Shown here: in pieces, positions 23,200-33,830 of the stretch
Position numbering within the stretch: the first letter of the stretch is position 1
How the letters are laid out: every line of letters begins with the position of its first letter
DNA from: Strobilurus pachycystidiatus
Taxonomy: Eukaryota > Basidiomycota > Agaricomycetes > Agaricales > Physalacriaceae
Assembly: GCA_019915135.1 (NCBI GenBank)
Contig: JAHLMK010000028.1
Coordinates: forward strand, 124,001 to 188,000
Direction of reading: 5' to 3'
Length of the DNA stretch: 64,000 bases
Position numbers and translations under genes: made by a program
The notes under the pieces: generated by a model
Database searches by the model: none
What the model was told of the DNA's origin: nothing
What the model saw: the letters and a program-made list of their open reading frames with translations, nothing else

Positions 23200-25300
23200 A
23201 CGCGCTGCTGCCTTGGTGGGTCTTGGGCCTCAACGAGCCGACGGAGTCTTGCTATTGGGAACCACCATGGAGCCACCTAAGCGTCTTGGCGCGGAGCCGG
23301 AGGCGAAAGCTTGGTTGGATGGTGTTGTAGAGTTGTATGCTCAATGCGCTGGTATCACCCTGTCCTCTGGAAGCTCATCAGGAGTGCTTGAAGGCTAAAG
23401 CAGCGCAGGAGCAACTTGCCGCTCAGCATGTTGAGCCCTACATGCGCTACCTTAAGCACGACTCTTGCGCAGGGGAAATCGCCTTCGACAACGACAAGCT
23501 CAACTCCGCGGTCCTTCAGGCTCGCTTGGACAACATCGCCAAGGAGCATGGCGCTTCTTACATTGATGTCATACAACCCGTGTAAACGCCCATGATAGCC
23601 CGGCACTTCGATTGGGCGTGGCAGGACGCCCTCATCATGAATAACGCCACCATTTTCGGTCGTCTCAAGACTGTTGACCGTGAAATTACTGCCCGCTGCA
23701 TTGCTATTCTCAACCCCGCGGATCACGATCTTCTCGAGTTCCTTCACTACTACATCTCCCGCTGCGACCCCTTCAAAGGCGAGAATTACAAGTTGGCCAA
23801 GGAGTTCGGTCAGCCACTGATTGAAAACACTCGGGAAGTGCTCAGTCGTCCTCCCGTTTACAGGAACGGTGCGTGCCTCGTTTCTCAATTTTCCCAAGTC
23901 TCACGACTCTTCAGTCATGTTCCCGACAGCCTCCTCACACCGAAACCAACGCCAAGGGTGACATTGTCCACACCGAAGTTGTTCGCGAGAACGTTCGCAA
24001 GCTCGAGGCCTACGTTGAGGAGATGACTACTGGTGACATTGTTTCTGGTGCCGTGAATATGCAGGAGGTTTAAGATGACGTTTCAAGGTAAGATGACCCT
24101 CACTTTTTGTCTCCATCGATGCTTATGCGTTCTATGAAGCTTTCGACCATTGTCAAAATCCCAGCCTGAGATCAGTCAGGAGGAGAAGAACCGCGTCAAG
24201 TCTCTCTACGAGAGCGTCGTTCGATCTCTTCGCAAGGGTGAACACCCACGTCCCTCTCGCGTTCGCAGCCGCCGCTCCTCGAAGTCTCGCTCCTCGTCCC
24301 AGTTCACCCGTCCGACATCGCTTCTGTTTCTGCCGAAAGGATTCCTTGTGCTCCACCTAAAGCGCACAGTCGGCAGGCTTGGGAGTACAGCAGCAATCTC
24401 ACCAGCGCTTACGTCGATATCCTGCACGAAATCACCACCGCAGGTACCACCTTCAAGGACAAGAACGCCCTCTTGACCGGAGTAGGCAAAAGCCCTATCG
24501 GTGTCGAGGTCGTGAAAGGTCTTCTTGCTGGCAGTGCTCACGTTGTCACCAGATCTCGCTACAAACGTGCCAGTGTTGAGTACTATCACTCCATCTTCCA
24601 GTCTTGTGGTAGCCGCGGTCCTGCGCTTACTGTTGTACCGTTCAATCAACGCTGCAAGCAGGACGTCGAAGCCCTCGTTGAGTACATCTACACCACCCTT
24701 GGGAGACCATGTCTTTTCGGCAACGACGGCCTGTACTCTGAGTAAGATCTCGTTGGAAACCCTATTCCTGCATTGGGGGTCGGAGAGTCGGGGCGAGTAT
24801 CTCTGCCTCGCTGGTGCTGTCATGGGGTGAGTATCGTCACACCTTGATATTCATTCCCTCATCGTTTTTTCAGATGGACTCGCGGAACCGGTCTTATGTG
24901 GCCGACCAAGATCGTCGCGCACGAGCTGGAATACTTCGGTGTTCGCACTTTCCCCGCTCAAGTGATGGCCTTCAACATGCTTGGTCTTATACACCCTCTC
25001 CTCTTCAGCACCCAAGTTCAACCAACTTGGGCTGACCTGAACGGAGGAATGCACCGGACCGTCTCTCTGATCTAGCTGATGTCACCGCTCGCATTTGCAG
25101 CGCGCTAAACAAGAGAAGCGACAACGCAGCGGACTACAAGGTCCTCAACGGCGCGGAGGCGGAACGTCTCATCCAGACCTTCGACGTTCGCCTGGTGCCA
25201 ATTTCACCGAAAAGCCTCGCGGACCTCTCCAAGCTCCAGGGTCTTGTTGACCTCGAATAGGTCATCGTCGTCACTGGCTCTGCTGAAGCAGGTCCTTGGG
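23200..25300 (+). pseudogene. FAS2: Fatty acid synthase alpha subunit (FAS2), intron-containing truncated pseud​ogene
   Basis: The fragment covers the segment between the acyl-carrier and ketosynthase parts of fungal FAS alpha, including the ketoreductase. Landmarks in order are LLLGTTMEPPKRLG (23245), AFDNDKLNSAVLQARLDNIA (23490), DREITARCIAILN (23680), YKLAKEFGQPLIENTREV (23790), ENVRKLEAYVEEM (23995) and QPEISQEEKNRVK (24160). Then come LHEITTAGTTFKDKNALLTG (24430) with the ketoreductase NADPH motif TGVGKSPIGVEVVKG, FGNDGLYSE (24720) and TGLMWPTKIVAHELEYFGV (24890). Stops or frameshifts occur at about 23583, 24071, 24740 and 25257 (Lys to stop in DLE-VIVVTG). Introns remain (for example GTGAGT at 24829 to TTTCAG at 24873), so it is a genomic copy. 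All acyl-carrier, ketosynthase and phosphopantetheinyl transferase parts are missing. Confidence 0.9.
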
Positions 25301-25304
25301 GAAG

Positions 25305-27960
25305 CTCTCGGAAAGAGGCAGCCGTACAAACGGCTTGGAGCTCCCGCCAATCTGACTCGAAATGAGATTGACACTTCAAATCGAGAACTGACGGCTCAGG
25401 TATGTTCGTTCGACCACCTTCCCAGGGGTCACCCTCTGACTATCATCTGTGAAGGCTGCTGCCAATGAGAAGAACCCGGAGACAATCACGTTGGCGTTGA
25501 CAACACTAGGATCTTTTGACTTTAGTGGTGCGCCTCGTCTTGCGTGCAACGATCAAAGCTCATTTATGTTCTCAGGACATCTCTCGAATGAGTTTGTTCA
25601 AGCGTGCTCTACCGTATCTTGAGGATGTCCACGCAGATGTGAGGCGTGCTGCCGCCTGCGTCGACTTTTTACCAATCCAGCAGCCACGCCACAGAAATAA
25701 TTGACGATGTTCTCGATAGACTTCTCACTTTCGGTATCGCACATCCAGGTGGGAGGCCACAGTTCTTTGGCGAGGGTACACTCCTGATCACTTGCAGATT
25801 TGAGAATCGAATCACCACTTTCTTTGATTGGACGTCTGGCGCAACACAACCCGGCCCATGTTGTGCCCTCGTTGAGGAAGGCCCTCATTCAGCTCTTGAC
25901 GGAGCTTGAGTATACCACGGCTCTGTAAGTACTTGCGCCTTTGTATAATGGAGGGATAACTCATTTTTTCCCAGCTGTAATCGCGAAGAATGCACACGGT
26001 TGCTGTCACTTCCCATAAGCGCAACGCAGAGGCTCATCAAGCCGTATGCGATCCCCATTCTGCGCGTGCTCTTGAAGAAGGCAAATGACACGAACACGAC
26101 GGTCGCATCGAACGTGCTCAACTGTTTTGGAGAGTTGACATGCGTGGCTGGAGAAGATATGATAGATTATATCGGGGAAATCATGCAGGTTCTGACCGCC
26201 AAACTCTCCGATCCGTCTCTCAGTGTGAGAGACGCTGCGGTCCACACCCTTGGCCAGGTGTGCTCGAGCACAGGCTATGTCATCACCCCTCTTGTCGACT
26301 ACCCTCAGCTATTGAACCTCTTGGGAAAGATCTTGAAGTCGGACAACTCTCAGAGTATCCGACGCGTGGTCAAGGTGCTTGGGATCCTAGGAGCAGTCGA
26401 TCCTTACAAGCGGAAGGTAGCTACTCATCACTCTGTGCAGTTCTCATTGGTTAAGAATTGTTTAGGGTAGTTCGATGGAGGACCTTTCCAGCGAGACGAT
26501 GATCACTGCCGTTAACCAAGTCTCCCTCGGCCAGAACGCCGCTGTGGTGACAGACGACTACTTCCAGAACGTGGTCATCAACTCATTGCTCTCGATTCCC
26601 AAGACTAGTCTTTGAATAGTCACCATCATATGGCCATGCGGAAGACGTGGATCAAACGGTAAGTCGCCCATACGCTGCTCGCCTCATGTGTTGACTTTCT
26701 GTTAAGACTCCAGGGATACCTGAAAGAAGCCGAGGTCTGGCAACGTATAAGCCAAATTCGAACGCTGGGTCTCCAGCCCGAGGACGACCCAGCGATGTGG
26801 ATCAAGTTTGCGAATTTGTGCAGGAAGTCCGATCGTATGGCCTTGGCTGGTAAGACCGTCAACACTCTGCTTCATCGCCATGTTGGCGAGAACGTCAGCT
26901 TGTTCTCCGCCTTGTGAGATATGTCCTCTCACTGTTTCTAGTTCTCTCTGCAGTATGTGCGAGATCAGCGAATAAAGGCACCCCCGATCGTCGTTTACGC
27001 GCACATGAAATTCATGTGGGCGACCGGATCGAAAGCAGACAGTCTAACGTACCTCCGCCAATTTCCTGCCAATCCTGCGCGGGATCTGCAGACCGAAGAT
27101 TCGCACCCTTGGGTAACGCGAGGACGCCAATTATCAGAACTTCTTGCTCGTTGCTTCAAAGAAGGTCCATTGCAGATGAAATCGAGTGATTGTCGGGTCG
27201 AGGTTTGTCATCTGCGCTACCGTGTCTGACGCTCCTAAACGTAACTGTAGACTGATGTGAAGGGCATATTTCACTGCTATGTTTTGGCGACGCACCATGA
27301 CCCTGATTGGTTTAAGGCGTGGCACATTTGGGCTCTAGCCAATCTCGACGTTGTCGCGTTCCTTGAAAGCATTTCAGAAAATTGCTTCGCCGATATGCCC
27401 CCTCCAGCGCTCGCTCAGATCATCACCCTTGGCTTCGCCAAGGTCGGTGTTGACAATTGGCTGGAAGTCATTCCCCAGGTCAAACTTTGTCTCAACGTCT
27501 GGCGCTCAAGCTCGGGTCTAACGATATCATCTTCCTAGGTCATTGCCCGCATTCAGACTCCGCATACGACAATCCGTCGGCACATTCATAACGTTCTGGC
27601 TATCATAGGACGCAATCACCCACAGGCGATGATTGATCCACTGACGGTGGCCGCAAAATCTTCGAGTAAGATTCGGTCAGATAACGTCGCCCTTGCAATC
27701 CTAGAGCATCTACAAGAGAGGCATGGCACCATAGTTGAACAGGTCAGTCCTTTTCGTGATGGCATTGCCAGTCCATTCACAAATGTCTACGTGACTGCAG
27801 GGGGTCATGATTAGCCATGAGATCATCAGCGTCGCAATTCTTTGGAATGAGCTTTGGCACGAAGGCTTGGAAGAAGCATCAAAAATGAACTTTACGGAGA
27901 AGAATCCTAAAGGAATGATTGCTGCACTGGAACCGTTACATTGACTCATGCAAGATGTAT
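25305..27960 (+). pseudogene. TOR: TOR kinase, intron-containing truncated pseudogene (HEAT and FAT parts)
   Basis: The family is the target-of-rapamycin PIK-related kinase. The HEAT-repeat part starts at about 25310 (YKRLGAPANLTRNEIDTSNR, ETITLALTTLGSFDF). It continues with a HAxEIIDDVLDRLLTFGIA block (25690), [20 protein letters not shown] (25880) and a long open stretch 26000-26420 containing RLIKPYAIPILRVLLKKAND, VHTLGQVCSSTGYV and VVKVLGILGAVDPYKRK. The FAT part includes EDDPAMWIKFANLCRKSDRM (26780), VVYAHMKFMWATGS (26990), WFKAWHIWALANLDVV (27320), ARIQTPHTTIRRHIHNVLA (27550) and ILWNELWHEGLEEASKMNF (27840). The sequence between (much of HEAT) and the whole kinase domain are missing, and stops and frameshifts are frequent (for example after 25700 and 26610). 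Introns are kept. It begins directly where the FAS2 remnant ends, in the same orientation. Confidence 0.9.
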
Positions 27961-28793
27961 GTGTTCAATCGCTCATTGACTTCCGCCGCCGAGTGAGTCG
28001 CGGGCTGCAAGTTCGGCTATCGAGTTGATCAATGCGTTGATTCGCACGGAGCACCCATGGGCGAGGGTTTCTTTAACCCGTTGGATCCGCACTTGTTCAA
28101 GTGCATGGGCACTGTCGAAGACCGTGATGATTTACAGGTATGATTGAGACATTGTACCTTCGTTCATTTGACCGAATCTCTCTCCTTTCTAGACTGGGAA
28201 CATGACTTTGATGCTGGTCGTGCGGAAAGACGGCAACCAGCTCGTTTCGTGGAAAAACGGTTTGTACATATAGGTCGACTTAGATCACCCGCAGATGGCA
28301 CTTGAGGACGCAGAAGACGGAGTATAGGATACCTTTGTATTGTCAAATGAAATGCGCTGTGTCATGTTCATATCCCAGAATCGGTTACTCGTCTTTTGAC
28401 GGATATCCGGGCGCCCCCTTGTGGTGGGTTCTGGGCTTAGCCTCACGGCGATCAAGCAGCGCGCCGTCTCTGTGTAAGTCTCCCCCAAGATCATGGCATT
28501 CTGTTGTTAACAACAGTCTCATCTCAGGACAAAACGAACATCATTACCATCAAATTCCGCGCCATATTTAGTTGCCGACCCAACCACAAACTTCAGCGCC
28601 CCACTTGCGCACTTCTTACCTAGGTACGCTGGATCCACAGACTTGATCTAGTCTGGCTCATCGACCTGTCCGCGATATCATCGCCTGCAAGGCTCCCATC
28701 ATTAGGGTTCCCCATCGGGAATGACTCTCAAGGAACGATCCCGCCTACCTGCGCACTCATCCCGCCGACCAAACCACCGTCAAAAACTGCGGC
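27961..28793. other. No recognised gene; one spliced coding-like fragment
   Basis: At 28052-28140 a plus frame reads MGEGFFNPLDPHLFKCMG and EDRDDLQ. It ends at a GTATGA donor and continues after a CTTTCTAG acceptor (28193) as TGNMTLMLVVRKDGNQLVSW. This may be one more gene fragment but the family is unknown. The rest shows no signal. Confidence 0.4.
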
Positions 28794-29338
28794 ATGACCA
28801 CTTACACACCTCAATATATGCTGATCGGCAATCCAACGCCGCCGGAACTTCTCGAGCCCTACGCAAAAAGCGAATACAGCCTTGCGGAAATGGCGCTCTG
28901 GGACTCGGTTCAGAAGTACGCTGGAGAGTTTGGCGCGTACGGGGCGCGATTTGTGCTCATGTGGGTATCCACTTGTCCGTAGCCTGTTATCTGACGTCTG
29001 GAATGCGCGCGCCACACCCTTAGGCCGTCTGGCTACCACCATTCACCTCCAGAAAACCAAGACAGCCTCAAGGAGCGGCATCTCACTGTGCGCGTTTACG
29101 GGAACGATAATTGGAGCGTGGGGACTGTCGAGTGGGCGGGGAAGCGGCCTGGTGCATCGAAGTGCTTCAATTATTGGCGGAATGAGCGCTGGAAAATCTA
29201 TGACGCGGAAGTCCAATTTGGAGGTTTATCAGTGGAGGAACGACCACGGGAGTGGTACTTCAGGCGGGAGGGGCATATCGAGGTAATTCGACGCTGTCTC
29301 CGCGCGCTCGTATGCTCATTGATCCGCAGCTGAATTAG
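28794..29338 (+). CDS. Small hypothetical protein, 3 exons, 144 aa, apparently intact
   Basis: Exons 28794-28960, 29024-29282 and 29330-29338 (a 9-nt last exon encoding only L-N-stop) join in frame through GT-AG introns of 63 and 47 nt. The first has a CTGAC branch site. The protein opens MTTYTPQYMLIGNPTPPELL, has a helical middle (SLAEMALWDSVQKYAGEFG), and ends in a compact aromatic, beta-like region (VRVYGNDNWSVGTVEW, CFNYWRNERWKIYDAEVQFG, PREWYFRREGHIE). The aromatic spacing resembles a small agaric hypothetical family, but no function is known. It sits between the TOR and actin remnants and, unlike them, keeps a clean reading frame. A more recent arrival or a preserved host gene are both possible. 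Confidence 0.65.
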
Positions 29339-30115
29339 TCGCTCGTGGAACGTGTGGCGCAGTGTATTTTCTTTCGAATTTTTGGTCTTGTATTGTAGCG
29401 CTTTCGTATATCGTATGCTCGGTCGCCGGGTGCTTTCTTTGTATCTTGCTTCCAGTATAGTAATCTGTACTATAATCCCTCGTCTTAGTAATCTGTACTA
29501 TTATCCCTCGTCTACTACACCCTATACGCCACCCCTACGCGAATGTAGTTCTTATCTCCGTATGTCGGCCCTGGTGCCTTATGCACTTTGCACATCGACA
29601 GACATTGCCGTAGTTGCTAGCTGACTAATCATTTCTTCTTGCTTCTGACCACGACGAAGACCACCGCCCACGGCGACACCCACGACGACGAGTCTGCGGC
29701 TTACCATTGGCCGTGCCATCGGTACCCACGATGTCGACCAACGACGACGGCCACGACGACGGTCCAGGGTCTCCTTGCCATCGGTGACGACCTCCATGAC
29801 TCCCACGCTGGAATCCCCCAACCAAAGTAGTAACGTTCCTGGCTCTCGGCAGAGGCTTGGCCTGGCGAACGCGGACGAGCTGCGCGGACGGACGACAGGA
29901 CCCTATGTAGGAAGGCGATAGTGTGGTTTGTTCGATTTCTGTCTGCTTTTCGTGTCGCCAGTGGCGTCGTTCTTTCTTGCAGATCTCTCTTACGTCCAGA
30001 CATTTGCCGCTGCTCACGGGATATTCGACGTTTGGGTTGTTCAAGGAAGACGTTGGGTTGTTCTAGGAAGACGTGATGGCGATGAGCCATGCCCTCAGAG
30101 GGTTATACTACTGCC
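29339..30115. other. No supported gene; contains a 28-bp tandem duplication
   Basis: 29459-29486 and 29487-29513 are two copies of AGTAATCTGTACTATNATCC plus CTCGTCTN. From about 29640 the sequence is rich in CGACGAC-type trinucleotides, which give low-complexity open frames on both strands. No gene is recognised. Confidence 0.55.
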
Positions 30116-31460
30116 ATGGAAGAAGTTGCCGCCCTCGTAAGATATCGCGCTTCTGCGCCAAAAATCATCTCTAATCCACGCCCAGGTCATCAACAATGGA
30201 TCTGGAATGTGCAAGGCTGGCTGTGAGACAGTACTGCTCCTCTCGTGGCGGTTTGACTTTTTTTTTGCAGTCGAAGGTACGGATGGCTTCCTAGCGTCGT
30301 GCAGGTCGACGTGAAACTGAATTTTTGCAGGCGACGATGCACCGCGTGCCGTCTTCCCGTACGCATAGTCCGCACTCTCCAGGTGGTCTTCAGCCTACCC
30401 TTTCCCAGATCCATCGTCGGTCGTCCCCGTCACCAGGCTGTCATGATCGGAATGGGCCAGAAGGATCCCCTTGTCGGGTGCGTACCGAGCCACGTTACAA
30501 GCTGTATTGACTGAACCCGATTCAGAGATGAGGCTCAGTCCAAGTATCCTCACCTTGAAGTACACCATTGCGCACGGTATCTCCAACAAGTGGGATGACG
30601 CGGAGAAGATCTGGCAACACACCTTCTACGACGAGCTTTGTGTCGCACCAGAGGAGCATCCCGTCCTCTTAACTGAGGCAACCCGAAGGCTCACAGGGAG
30701 AAGCTGACCCAAACCATGTTCGAGACGTTCAACGCGCCCGCGCTCTACGTTGCCATCCAAGCAGTTCTCTCCCTGCACGCCATCCTCCGTTTTGATCTTG
30801 CTGGCCGTGACCTTACCGATTTCCTCGTCAAGAATTTGATGGAGCGTGACTTCCATTTCACCACCACCGCCGAGCGTGAGATTGTCTGTGACATCAAGGA
30901 GAAGCTTTGCTACCTTGCCCTCGACTTTGAGCAGGAGCCGCAGACCGCTGCTCAAAGCTCTGCCTTGGAGAAGAGCTACGAGTTGCCCGACGTTCAGGTC
31001 ATCACCATTGGCAACGAGCGTTTCCGTGCCCCCGAAGCTTTCTTCCAGCCTAACTTACTGGGTCTTGAAACTTCCGGTATCCACGAGGCAACGTAAGACT
31101 ACCGTTATTTGGCAGTGATCAAGGTTGACTGCTTGGCAGCTACAACCCCATCTTCAAGTGCAATCTTGATATTCGTCGTGACCTATACGGCAACGTCGTC
31201 TAGTCTGGTGGAACCACCATGTTTCCTGGTATCGCCGACCTTACGCAGAAGGAGCTGACCCAGCTCTCCCCCTCGAGCATGAAGGTTCGTTAATCTTCAA
31301 TTGCACATGGTTACTGGGTGCTGACAATTTATGTGAAGAGTTTTGCTTCTGAGCGTAAACACTCCATCTGGATTGGTGGATCACTTCTTCCCTCGCCCGG
31401 CCACCTTCTAGAACCTGTGGTGCTCCAAGCAGGAGTACGACGAGAGCGGTCCGGCCCGAG
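30116..31460 (+). pseudogene. ACT1: Actin, intron-containing pseudogene
   Basis: Starts MEEVAAL at 30116, then an intron (GTAAGA 30137 to CAG 30185), then VINNGSGMCKAG, where the usual Asp of the phosphate-binding loop (VIDNGSG) is Asn. Further actin blocks are DDAPRAVFP (30335), [20 protein letters not shown] (30410), ILTLKY and [16 protein letters not shown] (30545-30645), and [12 protein letters not shown]. These are followed by [20 protein letters not shown] (30717), [15 protein letters not shown] (30795), [20 protein letters not shown] (30920), [13 protein letters not shown] (31000), IRRDLYGNVV-stop-SGGTTMFPG (31165-31220) and WCSKQEYDESGP (31415). A frameshift lies at the DEAQSK segment (about 30525). 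There is an internal loss of the SGDGVTH region (joined at about 30780) and an in-frame TAG at 31201. Introns persist, so it is not a retrocopy. Confidence 0.95.
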
Positions 31461-32003
31461 TGAGATGGAAGTGGAAGTGATTGGTTGAGTTGCTGGAATG
31501 AAAGAGGTCGGACGGCAAACGCGTGAAAGTGAAAGTAAGTGCATCAGACTCTTGCGATCATGTAGTCCTATCGCGAACATTTTGGGGCATCACCGTCCCG
31601 CGCGCAAGTGCAAGCTGCGCTCAATGCCGGCTCGGCGATGTTCCTTCCTTGAATGTTGTCTCGGTGTGGTTGGCGGTGTCTTCATTTCGGTCCTGGCTTA
31701 CGGTCTTCACGTGTTCTTCTAGTCGTCGTTGGGTTGTGTAGCGTCTTCAGGTAGTAGTGTAGCGTACTTCCTTGCTGTTGTTTTCCTTCGTGGAGTTGTA
31801 CGCTGTATATTGTATTGCTCTTCGCTCCGAATTATACTTGTCAGTTTTTGTGTCACAAATTGTGCCCCGGGCCGACAATTAAATTACATCTCAATACTCT
31901 GGGCTGAAGCCGGCTCATTACGTGCTGTGTGTACATAAAGCGATTTCGCCATGCCAAATTGGAACCGTCTTCTTGTTAACAACAACGATCGACGCACATT
32001 GCA
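31461..32003. other. No supported gene
   Basis: Short pyrimidine-biased open frames follow the actin remnant, one of which (31498-31722) spans a plausible intron, but no family is seen. Confidence 0.5.
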
Positions 32004-32372
32004 ATGAATGGTAACATCACCGTCGACCCACTTGCAGAGTTTGTTGTAGACGGAAAGCTTGTGTACGTTCATCCCCGACACTCTTTGGTGTCGCTCGCTC
32101 ATTGCTATGCCAGCCTCCCGAACGTTACGGTGGCATACGACAGAGTTTGCACCGGGCGGTCATACCCATATCCCTCCCCACGCCATGACGGAGAAACTGT
32201 CGAACACGTTTGGGCGGCCTTCAAGAAGGGCGAGATCACCAAAGGAAGGACGCCGACGCCACATTCCGAACAGGCTGATGACTGCGCGTGAGTTGCTGTA
32301 GAGTTTATTGGAAACAATCTATTCAAAGTTTGTTGCAGTTCGCCCCTCTCGAATATCACAAAGGATGACTGA
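32004..32372 (+). CDS. Small hypothetical protein, 2 exons, 105 aa
   Basis: Exons 32004-32287 and 32339-32372 join in frame (donor GTGAGT, acceptor TTGCAG, 51-nt intron). The start is at MNGNITVDPLAEFVVDGKLV. The sequence continues VYVHPRHSLVSLAHCYASLP and VTVAYDRVCTGRSYPYPS, has a helical AAFKKGEITKGRTPTPH, and closes ADDCASPLSNITKDD. The balanced composition and clean splicing suggest a real small gene. I recall similar short hypothetical proteins from agarics but cannot name a family. It sits between the actin remnant and the inverted-repeat element. Confidence 0.5.
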
Positions 32373-32787
32373 GAGCTCTGCACATACTTAGTCGCGGCCA
32401 CGGTTCCTTCGTGTATGGCTCATTTGGCTCGTAAACTTCTTGTCGTCTTTGCCTCGGACCTCCCACTCGGCCAATCCCCACAACCCCAGACTTTGAACGC
32501 GTCAAGGCTTATACTGAGGTGTAGTCGTCAACCCTTGACACAGAAATACGTGCACAAGGACTCGAGGCCAACAGAGACGCGTTGATCGCAAATGTTCAAT
32601 ATGTACGAATTGGTTGTTGCAACCGGTGAATCTTTTTTATTCTTTGCAGACAATCAAACGCAGTCAGGGGATACATCTATCAACAACGACATGGACGTTG
32701 ATGAGTCGACCCGCGGGTTGATGAGTGTCGGAGTGTTGGCTGCGGGCATCCGAAGCGTGCCATGTTGTTATAGAACAAACAGCCGCC
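32373..32787. other. No supported gene
   Basis: Only short open frames; a plus frame at 32592-32810 runs into the inverted-repeat element and is not convincing. Confidence 0.5.
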
Positions 32788-33088
32788 AGACTCCTTCCCA
32801 TTCGCTATAACACCTAGCAAAGTCATCCTCAATCCTGTAGCGAAATACTCAGTCCTATCCACTAAATGAGATTTTATACGGACACTGACATGATTCGAAC
32901 CCTCGTCTGATCAACTGATGGCATTCACCTTAGCGAAGTCATTAAAGTTTCGATTATATAATGCAATCAATTGATCAGACGAGGGTTCGAATCATGACAA
33001 GAACAATATTCAATTCGAGTTCATATCACTATTTAGGTTCGAAATTTCGCTCTAGGATTCAAGGGTGATAGCGAATGGGAAGGAGTCT
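32788..33088. repeat. 301-bp imperfect inverted repeat (palindromic MITE-like element)
   Basis: The outer arms agactccttcccattcgcta (32788) and its complement ending at 33088 match perfectly over 21 bp. The inner arms 32889-32914 and 32971-32996 match perfectly over 26 bp and contain GGGTTCGAATCATG (minus-strand sense of the left arm), a near-match to a tRNA B box. Between these, the arms are diverged but share GCGAAAT at the same offset. The centre is near 32940. No protein is encoded. It could be a foldback element, or two inverted copies of a tRNA-related repeat. Confidence 0.8.
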
Positions 33089-33297
33089 GCAGATTCCCCC
33101 GCCACCAGCACGAATACGGCTACTTACTCCCATCATCCGGTCATTATGATTCCTTTTCGGAGTTTCATTCGTGTCGTCGTCGAGTCTGCCCGGCTTGTGC
33201 ACGGACCATGGTCCGTGCGTCGACCTGTCACACCCGATGATGTGGCTTATTCTCTTTCCTTCTTCATGTTCCATTGACTGCCTCCTCGCACATCCCC

Positions 33298-33830
33298 ATG
33301 CACACCACGCAAGACCGTCAGGTGCTTCGCGCGAGACAACGCGTTGCGGAACGGAAATACGAAGAGAAGCATGCCGACGCACGTCGGGAGAAACGGCGTT
33401 TGGCCGCGCAAAGGTGTGTGATTATCTGTATCTTTTTGCATATTTTTAACTGGTCTAGGCGACGCGAGCGAATCGCCACCCTGCCACCAGCCGAGCAGGA
33501 TCAAATACGTGCCCGGCAACGACAACACAGTGCCGACCATCGTACTAAACATCGCGCGAGCCTCCGCAATGCCAGCGCCAAGCGCCGTTTCTCGTCTGTA
33601 TCTGTTGATTTTTTCTTCTTGAAAGCCTGCTGAACCCTATCATTTCAAGTGTCAAACCCTCAACGCTTCCACGCAATGGATCCCTCCGATATCCTGAGGA
33701 CTACACTTCCCGTCAGCAGGCTCGCCATCAAATTATCAACACAGTCAAAACTGTAGGTCGACAAGCAATGATGCAAGGGAAAGTGAAATGCTGGCAGGAG
33801 ATGGGACAGAGTGTGTATATAGTCAAGTAG
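33298..33830 (+). CDS. Basic coiled-coil-like hypothetical protein, 3 exons, 143 aa
   Basis: Exons 33298-33413, 33459-33593 and 33650-33830 join in frame with introns of 45 and 56 nt (donors GTGTGT and GTCTGT, acceptors GTCTAG and TTCAAG). The N-terminal 85 residues are strongly basic and helical (RQVLRARQRVAERKYEEKHA, then RREKRRLAAQR and ADHRTKHRASLRNASAKRRF). This resembles the short basic N-terminal segments seen in many agaric hypothetical proteins. The C-terminal part reads NGSLRYPEDYTSRQQARHQI and KVKCWQEMGQSVYIVK. No leucine heptads strong enough for a bZIP call are visible. Probable nuclear or nucleic-acid-binding protein by charge only. Function unknown. Confidence 0.5.

Noticed and set aside
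32004..32372. Transposase fragment
   Set aside because: Considered because of the nearby inverted-repeat element, but no DDE, RNase H or zinc-binding pattern is present; kept only as a hypothetical protein.
33298..33830. bZIP transcription factor
   Set aside because: The basic region is strong but there is no regular leucine heptad after it.
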